DNA from: an uncultured Lachnospiraceae bacterium
Lineage (GTDB): Bacteria; Bacillota; Clostridia; Lachnospirales; Lachnospiraceae
DNA: 10,481 nucleotides
Assembly (NCBI GenBank): GCA_902795625.1
Contig: CADBLW010000147.1
Location: 1-10,481, forward strand
Direction: 5' to 3'
Shown here: positions 1 to 7,188 of the stretch, one piece after another
Layout of the letters: each line of letters begins with the position of its first letter
How positions within the stretch are numbered: the first letter of the stretch is position 1
The notes under the pieces: model-generated
Databases searched by the model: none
The model's input: the letters and a program-made list of their open reading frames with translations, nothing else
Told to the model about the DNA's origin: nothing
Program-made: the position numbers and the translations under genes

Positions 1-31
1 AATGTTCAAATCAACTTGGAATAATGATCCG

Positions 32-937
32 TCACCCTCTCGCGATCAGTGCCTCCACCTCCGCGAGCGTGGGAGGATTTAACGGCAGCGGGAACCGCGA
101 GATCGCGATGCCGGAGCAGGCGCTCGCAAACCGGACGAGTTCCTCGTCGGACATTCCTTGCAGCAGGCCGTACACGCAGCCGGCCTTGAATGTGTCGCCG
201 GCGCCGAGGGTGCTGCGCACCTCAACGTCGAAGGGTTTCATCCTCCGCGTCGGTTCGCCCTTTCTACCGTAGAGCATCTCACCTCCGCCCTGTGTGATGA
301 TCGTCAGACCGTCCGTCTCCTTCTTCATCAGCTCCATGATCTCGTCGGCAGTCATCCCCGCGTACTGCGTGGCGGTGCACTCGCGGGAGACCACATTGAC
401 CGCCGCCTTTCTGTGCAGCTCCGAGTCGTGCCGCGAATCGATGGTCACGTACGGGATGCCAAGACGCGTGCAGATGTCCGCGACCAGCAGCGATTCCGTT
501 CCGAAGAACGGATCCACCGCCGCTGCCTTGCAGCCAGCGATGTCCTCCTCCTTCGGAACGCTCCACCACCGCTCACCGGTGGAGAACAGTGTCGCGAAGC
601 GCCCCATGGGTGACCGCACCAGTCCCGCGATCACAACGTAATCCATGACGCCGGGATCGTCGTCCCGGAACCGAAGCGGCGAGAGATCCACATTTTTCGC
701 TTCGTAAAATGCCCGCAGCATCGGCGCAACCTCCGTGCCGATCCACGTGCCGTCCATGCGCACGGACACCCCGAGGGAGCTGAGCACCGTAGCTGCCGTT
801 CCGGTCTCCCCGCCCGGCAGAAAATACTGCGCCGCAATCTCCGAATACTCATCCGGCTGCAGAAAACCGTTACGCAGCAGGAACGAATGGGTCCCCAGCA
901 CCTGACCGAACAGATATACTTCCGCTTCCCGTTTCAT
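32..937 (-). CDS. PfkB-family carbohydrate/nucleoside kinase
   Basis: This 301-residue protein belongs to the ribokinase/PfkB superfamily, cytoplasmic enzymes that move the ATP gamma-phosphate to a hydroxyl of a sugar, sugar acid or nucleoside. The C-terminal PfkB signature is clear: STLGAGDTF at about residues 242-250, with D248 of GAGD as the expected catalytic base. An N-terminal glycine signature, PGGETGTAA, lies at about 41-49 and fits the substrate-binding loop. The length is normal for the family. The start is the ATG at 937, because AGGAGG (946-951 on the complementary strand) sits 8 nt before it; a longer frame to 1003 would run into the promoter. The gene is divergent from the F420 ligase-like gene. 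No transporter or regulator beside it hints at the substrate. Family membership is secure; the substrate is unknown. Confidence 0.9.
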   Translation of the reverse strand: MKREAEVYLFGQVLGTHSFLLRNGFLQPDEYSEIAAQYFLPGGETGTAATVLSSLGVSVRMDGTWIGTEVAPMLRAFYEAKNVDLSPLRFRDDDPGVMDYVVIAGLVRSPMGRFATLFSTGERWWSVPKEEDIAGCKAAAVDPFFGTESLLVADICTRLGIPYVTIDSRHDSELHRKAAVNVVSRECTATQYAGMTADEIMELMKKETDGLTIITQGGGEMLYGRKGEPTRRMKPFDVEVRSTLGAGDTFKAGCVYGLLQGMSDEELVRFASACSGIAISRFPLPLNPPTLAEVEALIARG

Positions 938-987
938 CGTCTGTTCCTCCTCGCTGTACGCCGTTTGCAAAACGACTGCTTTAGATA

Positions 988-1016
988 ATTGTACCATAAT
1001 CAACCATCGGATGCAA
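988..1016 (-). promoter_or_regulatory. Predicted sigma-A promoter of the PfkB kinase gene
   Basis: On the minus strand, TTGCAT (1011-1016, -35) is followed after exactly 17 nt by TACAAT (988-993, -10, 5 of 6 consensus). TGG directly before the -10 makes it an extended -10 element, which compensates for the weak -35. Transcription would begin near 981, giving a leader of about 44 nt to the ATG at 937. Called from sequence alone. Confidence 0.6.
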
Positions 1017-1020
1017 CGAC

Positions 1021-1032
1021 ACAGGCGCCTGT
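1021..1032. repeat. 12-bp perfect palindrome between divergent promoters
   Basis: ACAGGCGCCTGT is a perfect palindrome. Its arms extend outward as GAC on the left and TTC on the right, where only the innermost flanking pair is mismatched. It lies 4 bp upstream of the kinase -35 and about 40 bp upstream of the ligase -35. A dimeric regulator could bind here and act on both genes, but no regulator gene is adjacent and the operator role is inference. Confidence 0.35.
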
Positions 1033-1071
1033 TTCCCTGCTCGCGTTCTTTCGCATTTTCCCCGTTTTTCC

Positions 1072-1100
1072 TTGTGTTTCTTCGCTGTTCATGCTATACT
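1072..1100 (+). promoter_or_regulatory. Predicted sigma-A promoter of the F420 ligase-like gene
   Basis: TTGTGT (1072-1077) is followed after 17 nt by TATACT (1095-1100, 5 of 6 consensus). TGC just before it supplies an extended -10. Transcription would start near 1107, leaving a leader of about 80 nt before the ATG at 1187. That leader contains a GC-rich palindrome at 1123-1138. Confidence 0.6.
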
Positions 1101-1122
1101 GTTTTGCGGTTTTCGGGGCACG

Positions 1123-1138
1123 TGCGCCGCGCGGCGCA
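1123..1138. repeat. 16-bp GC-rich palindrome in the 5' leader
   Basis: TGCGCCGCGCGGCGCA is its own reverse complement. As RNA it would fold into a 6-bp stem with a GCGC tetraloop, about 15 nt after the predicted transcription start and 35 nt before the ribosome binding site. No T-tract follows, so it is not an intrinsic terminator. It could be an operator dyad, an mRNA-stabilising 5' hairpin, or chance in GC-rich DNA. Confidence 0.35.
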
Positions 1139-1186
1139 TCGCTTCGGAAAATGCAAACACTACATGATCAACAAAGGAGTTTACAC

Positions 1187-2386
1187 ATGGAACGTAGAGT
1201 CGGTACTGTATCCAGAGGCATTCGCTGCGGCATCATCCGCGAGGGCGACAACCTTGTCGATATCGCGGTGGAGAGCGTGCTCGGCGCGGCAGAGAGCGAG
1301 GGCTTTGAGCTTCGTGACCGCGACGTCATCGCTTTGACGGAGTCCATCGTCGCAAGATCGCAGGGCAACTACGTGAGCGTCGACGATATCGCCGCAGACG
1401 TAAAGGCTAAGCTCGGCGGCGGCACGGTCGGCGTTATCTTCCCGATCCTCTCGAGAAACCGCTTCGCGATCGTGCTTCGCGGTATTGCCAAGGGATGCAA
1501 AAAAGTTGTTCTCATGCTCAGCTACCCCAGCGACGAGGTCGGAAACGCGCTCGTCACCCTCGACCAGATCGATGAGTCCGGCGTCAACCCGTACTCCGAC
1601 GTGCTGGACATCGCAAAATACCGCGAGCTCTTCGGGTATCGCAAGCATGAGTTCACCGGCGTTGACTACGTGGAATATTATTCGGATCTGATTAAGGACT
1701 GCGGCGCCGAGGTTGAAGTTGTATTTGCCAACCAGCCCAAGACGATCCTCAACTACACGGACTGTGTCATCAACTGCGACATCCACACGAGAGAGCGCAC
1801 GAAGCGCATTCTCCTCGCGGCAGGCGCGAAGGCTGTGTGCAGCCTCGCCGACCTGATGAACGCTCCCGTGAACGGCAGCGGCTACAACGAGCGCTACGGT
1901 CTTCTCGGCTCGAACAAATCCACCGAGGACAAGGTCAAACTCTTCCCGCAGTATGAGGGAGCGCAGAAGCTTGTCGAGGCCATTCAGGAGCAGATTCTTG
2001 CGAAAACCGGCAAGCACGTGGAAGTTATGGTATACGGCGACGGCGCCTTCAAGGATCCTCAGGGCAAGATCTGGGAGCTCGCCGATCCGGTGGTAAGCCC
2101 CGCATTTACAAGCGGCCTCATCGGAACGCCGAACGAGTTGAAGCTCAAGTACCTTGCGGACAATGATTTTGCGAACCTCTCAGGCGAGGCGCTCCGCGAC
2201 GCGATCTCCGCAAGCATCAAGGCCAAGGAGGGCAGCCTCGTGGGCAACATGGCTTCCCAGGGCACGACACCCCGCCAGCTCACCGACCTCATCGGTTCGC
2301 TGTGCGACCTGACCTCGGGCTCGGGCGACAAGGGTACGCCGATCATCCTGATCCAGGGCTACTTTGACAACTACACTACGCTGTAA
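1187..2386 (+). CDS. Coenzyme F420-0:L-glutamate ligase-like protein (CofE-related)
   Basis: This soluble protein of 399 residues resembles the CofE/FbiB gamma-glutamyl ligase family, which adds L-glutamate to F420-0 using GTP. The recognisable block is N-terminal: a GIIREGDNL segment (about 15-23), then LRDRDVIALTESIVARSQG (42-60), matching the family pattern of a discharge sentence followed by a long helix ending in a basic/glycine turn. A second block, YGDGAFKDPQGKIWE (283-297), could match the metal/phosphate-binding segment of CofE. The protein is much longer than archaeal CofE (about 250 residues), with about 100 extra residues between the blocks and a C-terminal extension. The ATG at 1187 is chosen because AAAGGAG (1173-1179) lies 7 nt upstream and a promoter precedes it. 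No other F420 gene is near, so the true substrate is uncertain. The family name rests on my pattern recognition. Confidence 0.75.
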   Translation: MERRVGTVSRGIRCGIIREGDNLVDIAVESVLGAAESEGFELRDRDVIALTESIVARSQGNYVSVDDIAADVKAKLGGGTVGVIFPILSRNRFAIVLRGIAKGCKKVVLMLSYPSDEVGNALVTLDQIDESGVNPYSDVLDIAKYRELFGYRKHEFTGVDYVEYYSDLIKDCGAEVEVVFANQPKTILNYTDCVINCDIHTRERTKRILLAAGAKAVCSLADLMNAPVNGSGYNERYGLLGSNKSTEDKVKLFPQYEGAQKLVEAIQEQILAKTGKHVEVMVYGDGAFKDPQGKIWELADPVVSPAFTSGLIGTPNELKLKYLADNDFANLSGEALRDAISASIKAKEGSLVGNMASQGTTPRQLTDLIGSLCDLTSGSGDKGTPIILIQGYFDNYTTL

Positions 2387-2424
2387 TTTTCTCAGTGTTT
2401 ACACGATACTACTATTGTAGAACA

Positions 2425-2455
2425 AAGGCCGGCAGTCTCGACTTCCGGCCTTCTC
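2425..2455 (+). terminator. Hairpin after the F420 ligase-like gene, possible weak terminator
   Basis: AAGGCCGG (2425-2432) pairs with CCGGCCTT (2445-2452). A 1x1 mismatch and three more pairs (AGT/ACT) close a CTCG loop. The structure lies about 40 nt past the stop codon, where a terminator is expected. The tract after it is TTCTCC rather than a run of T, so termination may be inefficient and allow read-through into the protease gene. Confidence 0.5.
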
Positions 2456-2481
2456 CATAATCCCGACAATACTTTGTAAAC

Positions 2482-2491
2482 AGGAGGTATG
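2482..2491 (+). promoter_or_regulatory. Shine-Dalgarno abutting the protease start codon
   Basis: AGGAGG occupies 2482-2487 and the ATG begins at 2489, a spacing of one base instead of the 7-8 seen before four neighbouring genes. An in-frame TAA at 2477-2479 excludes any start further upstream. The next in-frame ATG (2525) has no recognisable ribosome binding site. The start of this gene is therefore less certain than the others. Confidence 0.5.
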
Positions 2492-3754
2492 ACGAAACGG
2501 ATCTCTGTCGTTTCGCTAAGCGATATGAACTTCAAAATTATCATCATTATCCTTCTCGTCATCGTCTACATCTACGGACTTCTCACAACATATCTCCGCC
2601 TGCAATCCTGCAAGAACCCCATCCCGGCCAATGTCGCGGACATCTATGACGCGGAGACCTACGAAAAATGGCGCGCATACCGCCGCGAGAAGATCCGCCT
2701 TTCCTTCGCGGAATCAACAGTATGCTTAGTGGTTGATGTCGCGCTCGTGGCGTTCAACCTGTACGCCGCATTTGCCGGACTGTTCCCGGACAAGATCGAG
2801 CCGCAGCTCTTCGCGGTGCTGCTCCTCTCGACGCTCACGTCCATCGCGACAATCCCGTTCACCTACTATGACACGATGCGCATCGAGGAAAAATACGGTT
2901 TCAACCGCACGAAGGGCAAGACCTTCTGGGTCGACCAGATCAAGGAATTCATCATCAGCCTCGGCATTCTGTTCCTGATCACCTGGATCCTGTCACTTCT
3001 GTATCGTGCGCTAGGCGACTGGATGATCATTGCCTTCGCAGGCTTCCTGATCGTGTTCATCCTGCTGTTTGTGTTTCTCTACCCGTTCTTCAGCCGTCTC
3101 TTCAACAAGTTCACGCCCCTCGAGGAGGGTGAGCTTCGCGACAAGCTGAGCGGACTTCTCACGAGCCACGGCTACACCGTGCGCGCCATCGAGGTCATGG
3201 ACGCCTCCAAGCGCACTGCGAAGGCGAACGCATATTTTACGGGCTTTGGGAAGCTGAAGACCATCGTCCTCTTCGACACGCTCATCGAGAAGCTGAGCCC
3301 CGACGAGATCTGCGCGGTCTTCGCTCACGAGCTCGGCCACGGGCTCAACAAGGATACCCTCAAGGGCCAGCTCATGACTTCCCTGCAGATGCTGATTCTC
3401 TCCGTGCTGGCATGGCTCACGCTCCGCACGACCGCGATCTTCACGGACTGCGGGTTTGACAAGATCAACTACGGTTTCGCCGTCATCATTATCATGACCG
3501 TTGAGTTCGCGCTCATCGCGCCTCTGTACGGCATCCTCGTCAACTATTTTTCGCGCCTTCACGAGTACCGCGCCGACCGCCAGGCCGTCAAGGAGGGCTA
3601 CGGCCGGGAATTGATCACCGGCCTCAAGAAGCTGACACAGACCGACTTCGGCGATGTCGCACCTTCCCCGGCATTGATCATGCTCGAGTTCTCGCACCCT
3701 TCGCTCTCGCAGCGAATCGATGCGATTGAGAAGGAACTTGCCGAGAAGAAGTGA
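2489..3754 (+). CDS. M48-family membrane zinc metalloprotease (Ste24/CAAX protease-like)
   Basis: A polytopic membrane metalloprotease of 421 residues. It has the M48 zinc motif HELGH at 280-284, with E281 catalytic and H280/H284 as ligands. The downstream HEYRAD segment supplies the third ligand E359 and D363. Ste24-type landmarks are also present: EEKYGFNRT (133-141) and SKRTAKANAYF (240-250). Hydrophobic segments appear near 15-35, 75-97, 106-125, 153-172, 178-200, 294-312 and 328-350, so the active site should sit at the membrane. In eukaryotes Ste24 cleaves prenylated CAAX proteins; bacterial homologues instead probably act in membrane protein quality control, and the substrate here is unknown. 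The first hydrophobic segment starts at residue 13 (M13, position 2525), so either ATG keeps all recognisable domains. No clear promoter is seen in 2387-2488; co-transcription with the upstream gene is possible. Confidence 0.9.
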   Translation: MTKRISVVSLSDMNFKIIIIILLVIVYIYGLLTTYLRLQSCKNPIPANVADIYDAETYEKWRAYRREKIRLSFAESTVCLVVDVALVAFNLYAAFAGLFPDKIEPQLFAVLLLSTLTSIATIPFTYYDTMRIEEKYGFNRTKGKTFWVDQIKEFIISLGILFLITWILSLLYRALGDWMIIAFAGFLIVFILLFVFLYPFFSRLFNKFTPLEEGELRDKLSGLLTSHGYTVRAIEVMDASKRTAKANAYFTGFGKLKTIVLFDTLIEKLSPDEICAVFAHELGHGLNKDTLKGQLMTSLQMLILSVLAWLTLRTTAIFTDCGFDKINYGFAVIIIMTVEFALIAPLYGILVNYFSRLHEYRADRQAVKEGYGRELITGLKKLTQTDFGDVAPSPALIMLEFSHPSLSQRIDAIEKELAEKK

Positions 3755-3795
3755 TCCCCGCGACGATCGCCTTGCAAACCAAACAGTCGGTATAC

Positions 3796-3833
3796 AAAAC
3801 GCGCTTCGGAACCATCTCCGAAGCGCGTTTTTT
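3796..3833. terminator. Bidirectional rho-independent terminator
   Basis: AAAACGCGCTTCGG (3796-3809) pairs perfectly over 14 bp with CCGAAGCGCGTTTT (3818-3831) around an 8-nt loop. On the plus strand the stem ends in six T (3828-3833). On the minus strand the AAAA at 3796-3799 becomes a U-tract. It therefore ends both the protease transcript (stop at 3754) and the convergent sigma/anti-sigma operon (stop at 3852). Confidence 0.9.
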
Positions 3834-3851
3834 CGTAATCTCCACGCGTGT

Positions 3852-6479
3852 TTACTTTCCCCGGTAGGCCGCCGTGATGCTCGTAACACCCTCCAGATTC
3901 TTCTTCGGCATGACGACGATGATATACCAACCGGCCTCCGCGCAATTGCCCGCCTCGAAATTATCTGTGCGGCAGACATGCATGTTGGCTATGGTGTCAA
4001 TCACTGTGATGTTATCCAGTCCGAATTGCCATGTTGAACTGCCGGAATATACGATTGCGATCAACAGCGAGTTGTCCTTGTAGAACTCCTCGTCAAACTC
4101 GAATCCGCCGACCACCTGCTCGAGTCTGTCGGTCACCATATGACACTCACTCGCTGCAGCAACAAACGCATTGTATTCCTCCGTCGAATCCAATCGGAAC
4201 GCGGGGAGAATATCTTCACTGCCGCTGCCGGGTTCATTCGCCAGATAAACCATACGATTTTCCGCAAGCTCGAGAAGAGGAGCCATTGCACCTTTCAAGT
4301 CACTATAACCGATCCGGTAGGGCGTGCCGGAGTATGCGACCATCGTAAGTACCCTGGTATTGCCAAAGAACAGTTCCTGCAGCTTCGCCCGATACTCCTC
4401 ATCCACGTTGTATAGATAACTGGACCAAGCCGATTGAACGGCTGCTATATGGATCTTTTCCTCCGACAAATGGTATGTCTGCAAGATTGCCTTCATAGTG
4501 CTGATATTAAAAATTTTTTCCTCTGTATAGATCCGATTGATCTCCTCGACGGAGAGACTCAGCTCATCGATGTACCCGGCATGAAGCGTACATTGATAGT
4601 TTCCTTCGGCAAATGAAGCCACCATGACCGTCAGTCCGTTGCTTGCATCCAGCTCAAAGTACTCCGGGCAGGAGGCCCTCAGCTCCGATATCGAAATACT
4701 GCTGGTTTCCGGCTGATACACGATCGGTGCAGCAGGCTCAGTCCCGTACTCGGGTTTATACAGCCACGTATCCTCCGTTCCGTCGTAATAGCGTATCCCA
4801 CCGCCGCTATGTATCTCAATATACTTCACATGGTCCGCATCGACGGCATACTTGATGATCGTAAAACCGCTGCCGCCGTCCATGTCCGGCGCTGTCGCAA
4901 CCGTGTTGAACCGGTCCCTCACAAGATACACATTACTGTAGAAATCATCGAGGATTCCCTCCGCCTTCATCTCCTCGATCAGCCTCTTCGCATCCTCCAC
5001 CGTGAGATACGGCGCATCCTCCGGCATCAAACCCATGATGGTCATGATCTCACGGGTGTAGGCCTCCTTCCAGAAGCCAAAATACAGATTGTCCTGGATT
5101 GCCTCCAGTTTTGCCTTCTGCTCAGGGTTCGCCACCGCCATACTCTTGCGGTAGAGGTCATATGGGCTGCTGGCCTCCAGCTCTTCACGGACCGGATCAC
5201 CCTCCAGAACTGCGAAAAGGATCTCTCCGTCCGCCGTCTTTCCGGCGATAAACCGTCCGTTATATCCGACGGCGACGGCAACCACGTTTTTCCACGACTT
5301 AACTTCCTCAATCTCTTTCGAGCCCGTCTCGCGGACACCGACTGCGGAGACTGTTCCGTCTGTATGAACCGCCGCGATCACAGCGACACAGGACGCCCCG
5401 GTGGACCCTTCCGCAGCGATCCCGCGCACTCCGCGCCAGCTGCCCACGATCTCCCCGCAGGAATACCGCGGTTCCACGCAACAGGCAACAGTTCCGTTTT
5501 TTCGAAGGCCAAACACTCCGATCGCATTTTCCGCAATCTCGCAGATATCGGTCTCCTTCAGAATGCCGTTTCTTCCCCCGGAAAGATCCTTCGGATCCAG
5601 GAATGTTCCTACGGTTCCATCCTCCCTCAGATAGAAATGGCCCTCGAAGGAAACTACGTGTTCATCCACCGTACGGATCGTCGGAATGTGCGATCCCTCA
5701 AACACAAGCTCGACAAACTCGCCGTCTTCCTTCAGGAAAAGGTTCCTGCCCGACCGCATCGGGCTCAGATACTCCCCGTCGACCAGCTTGTTCCCGTCGA
5801 TGAAGTTCTCGACTTCCGGCAGCGCGGCAATCCATGTCGCGTTGCTGACCGTTTCCGTATCACTGAGTTGCTCTCCGCTCTGACTTCTGATGTAATCCTG
5901 CAGTTCACTCTCCGCCCGAAGCAATCCATTCCGGTCTACAGCGTACAGCATTTCGAACCCGCTTCTCAACGAAACGATATCTTTCCACATGTCTACCCGG
6001 GGTTTGTACAAGTGCAGCTCCGTGATGCGCTCTAAGCCCGGAAGTGTTGTGATGCGCACGGTTCCGTCCGCCTGAATATCGGCCGCAAAATTCCACCCGC
6101 ACACAAGCTGCCGGTTCCGTACCCCGATAGAATTGATCTCCTCATCGGGAATCGGCGGTTCTGTCACAGTACTTGTCGGGGCGGTTGTCACAGTCTCCGT
6201 CGGAACCCCTGTCGCGGTAACTCCGTTCATCGGCGTCTGCTCCGGATCGTTCACTTTGCGGTTTCGCAAATGCATCGCCGTCGCGACTGCCAGAAGTCCC
6301 ACGATCAGCACGATCACTGCCGCCCACGGCAATACATGTCCGATCGAACCTCCTGTGCTTTTCGTATGATTCACGCCCTCATGAAGCTGCTCACTGTCCC
6401 TGACGATCTCCGCCGTAACTTCGTCCAGGTACTCATCCTTCACACCGCTGATCGCGTCAAATAAGTCTTTGCCATTCAT
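3852..6479 (-). CDS. Single-pass membrane protein with RCC1-like repeats, putative anti-sigma factor
   Basis: The gene follows a sigma factor gene after 53 nt in the same orientation. Its 875 residues split into a short acidic cytoplasmic N-terminus (1-47, MNGKDLFDAISGVKDEYLDE...), one membrane helix (about 49-70), a Thr/Pro-rich linker (about 82-110) and a large extracytoplasmic part. Residues 115-430 carry seven strand-turn motifs of the type DGTV (near 128, 184, 252, 287, 328, 374, 417). Several are preceded by WKDIV-like segments (SWRGVRGI, SWKNVVAVAV), as in RCC1 beta-propeller repeats. A module at about 600-710 starts at CPEYFELD. The C-terminal 110 residues loosely resemble PrcB-like domains. 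The ATG at 6479 has GGAGG (6488-6492) 8 nt upstream; ATGs at 6497 and 6509 lack this. The N-terminus probably holds the sigma factor inactive at the membrane until the outer part senses a signal. That role is inferred from gene order and topology. Confidence 0.75.
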   Translation of the reverse strand: MNGKDLFDAISGVKDEYLDEVTAEIVRDSEQLHEGVNHTKSTGGSIGHVLPWAAVIVLIVGLLAVATAMHLRNRKVNDPEQTPMNGVTATGVPTETVTTAPTSTVTEPPIPDEEINSIGVRNRQLVCGWNFAADIQADGTVRITTLPGLERITELHLYKPRVDMWKDIVSLRSGFEMLYAVDRNGLLRAESELQDYIRSQSGEQLSDTETVSNATWIAALPEVENFIDGNKLVDGEYLSPMRSGRNLFLKEDGEFVELVFEGSHIPTIRTVDEHVVSFEGHFYLREDGTVGTFLDPKDLSGGRNGILKETDICEIAENAIGVFGLRKNGTVACCVEPRYSCGEIVGSWRGVRGIAAEGSTGASCVAVIAAVHTDGTVSAVGVRETGSKEIEEVKSWKNVVAVAVGYNGRFIAGKTADGEILFAVLEGDPVREELEASSPYDLYRKSMAVANPEQKAKLEAIQDNLYFGFWKEAYTREIMTIMGLMPEDAPYLTVEDAKRLIEEMKAEGILDDFYSNVYLVRDRFNTVATAPDMDGGSGFTIIKYAVDADHVKYIEIHSGGGIRYYDGTEDTWLYKPEYGTEPAAPIVYQPETSSISISELRASCPEYFELDASNGLTVMVASFAEGNYQCTLHAGYIDELSLSVEEINRIYTEEKIFNISTMKAILQTYHLSEEKIHIAAVQSAWSSYLYNVDEEYRAKLQELFFGNTRVLTMVAYSGTPYRIGYSDLKGAMAPLLELAENRMVYLANEPGSGSEDILPAFRLDSTEEYNAFVAAASECHMVTDRLEQVVGGFEFDEEFYKDNSLLIAIVYSGSSTWQFGLDNITVIDTIANMHVCRTDNFEAGNCAEAGWYIIVVMPKKNLEGVTSITAAYRGK

Positions 6480-6532
6480 ACCATCATCCTCCCTCATACC
6501 GGGAATCATTGCTCTTTCGTAAGTTCAGAAGG

Positions 6533-7099
6533 CTATCTGTTTTTCTCCAGATACTCCTTCAGTTTCTTTCTCAGATTGTACAGCTGATTGCTGACATAGC
6601 GCTCGTCCCGGCCGATCTCCCTCGCGATATCCGCGACGGAACGTGACAGCCAGTACCGCTTCAGAAACATGCTCCGCTTGTCCTTCGACAGCGTACCGAG
6701 AAAGCCGTTCATAGTCTCCCGAAGCTTCACCGCATCCGCCGATTCGCCGCGGCGGTTGTCGGGAATACTCTCCGAAAGTTCCTCGTAAGAAGCAACCAAT
6801 GCTTCCCCGCCGCGCTTGGCCGCCTGGTTCTTCCTCAGTCGGGAAACGGCGATATTGCGCATGCTTCCCGCCAGATACGCCTTCAGATCCTGCGGCCTCG
6901 CCTGCGGGATCCCGCTCCATGTCCGGAGATAGAGGTCATTCACGCACTCCTCCGCGTCCGCAGTGTTCCCGATGATCCCGGACGCGATCGCAAGCAGATA
7001 CCGGCCGTATTTCGCCTGCGTCTCACGGATCGCGTCTTCCGAACCGTCGAAGTACATCTGCAGTATCTGTTCGTCGCTCAATGTTTCCCGATCTGCCAT
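6533..7099 (-). CDS. RNA polymerase sigma factor, sigma-70 family, ECF-like
   Basis: A 188-residue sigma factor with only regions 2 and 4, the ECF layout. Region 2 spans about 24-95 (GNTADAEECVNDLYLRTW at 44-61, then KAYLAGSMRNIAVSRLRK), which melts and reads the -10 element. Region 4 spans about 125-185 (LSKDKRSMFLKRYW, then SVADIAREIGRDERYVSNQL), a helix-turn-helix for the -35 element. A charged linker of about 30 residues joins them. The ATG at 7099 has AAAGGAG (7107-7113) 7 nt upstream. The gene ends 53 nt before the putative anti-sigma gene, so the two are probably one transcript ending at the terminator near 3830. Such pairs usually regulate their own promoter. The regulon is unknown. 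Confidence 0.92.
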   Translation of the reverse strand: MADRETLSDEQILQMYFDGSEDAIRETQAKYGRYLLAIASGIIGNTADAEECVNDLYLRTWSGIPQARPQDLKAYLAGSMRNIAVSRLRKNQAAKRGGEALVASYEELSESIPDNRRGESADAVKLRETMNGFLGTLSKDKRSMFLKRYWLSRSVADIAREIGRDERYVSNQLYNLRKKLKEYLEKNR

Positions 7100-7188
7100 G
7101 CGCTTTCTCCTTTCCCCGTCTTTTATTTGAAAAGCGAGCCGGCCCGACCCGCGCGGAATTCGGAACCGTTCTTACCCTTTCACTTACG

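Noticed and set aside
1..31. Sequence before the kinase stop
   Set aside because: Only 31 bases downstream of the kinase are present and no hairpin or gene can be supported.
938..1003. N-terminal extension of the kinase to the ATG at 1003
   Set aside because: The extension contains the predicted -10 element and has no ribosome binding site; AGGAGG points to 937.
989..1186. Upstream extension of the F420 ligase-like frame to 989
   Set aside because: It covers the promoter and leader, its translation is unlike the family, and a proper ribosome binding site marks 1187.
4809..6035. Long open frame on the plus strand opposite the anti-sigma gene
   Set aside because: It is a shadow of the minus-strand gene, with low-complexity His/Arg-rich translation and no ribosome binding site.
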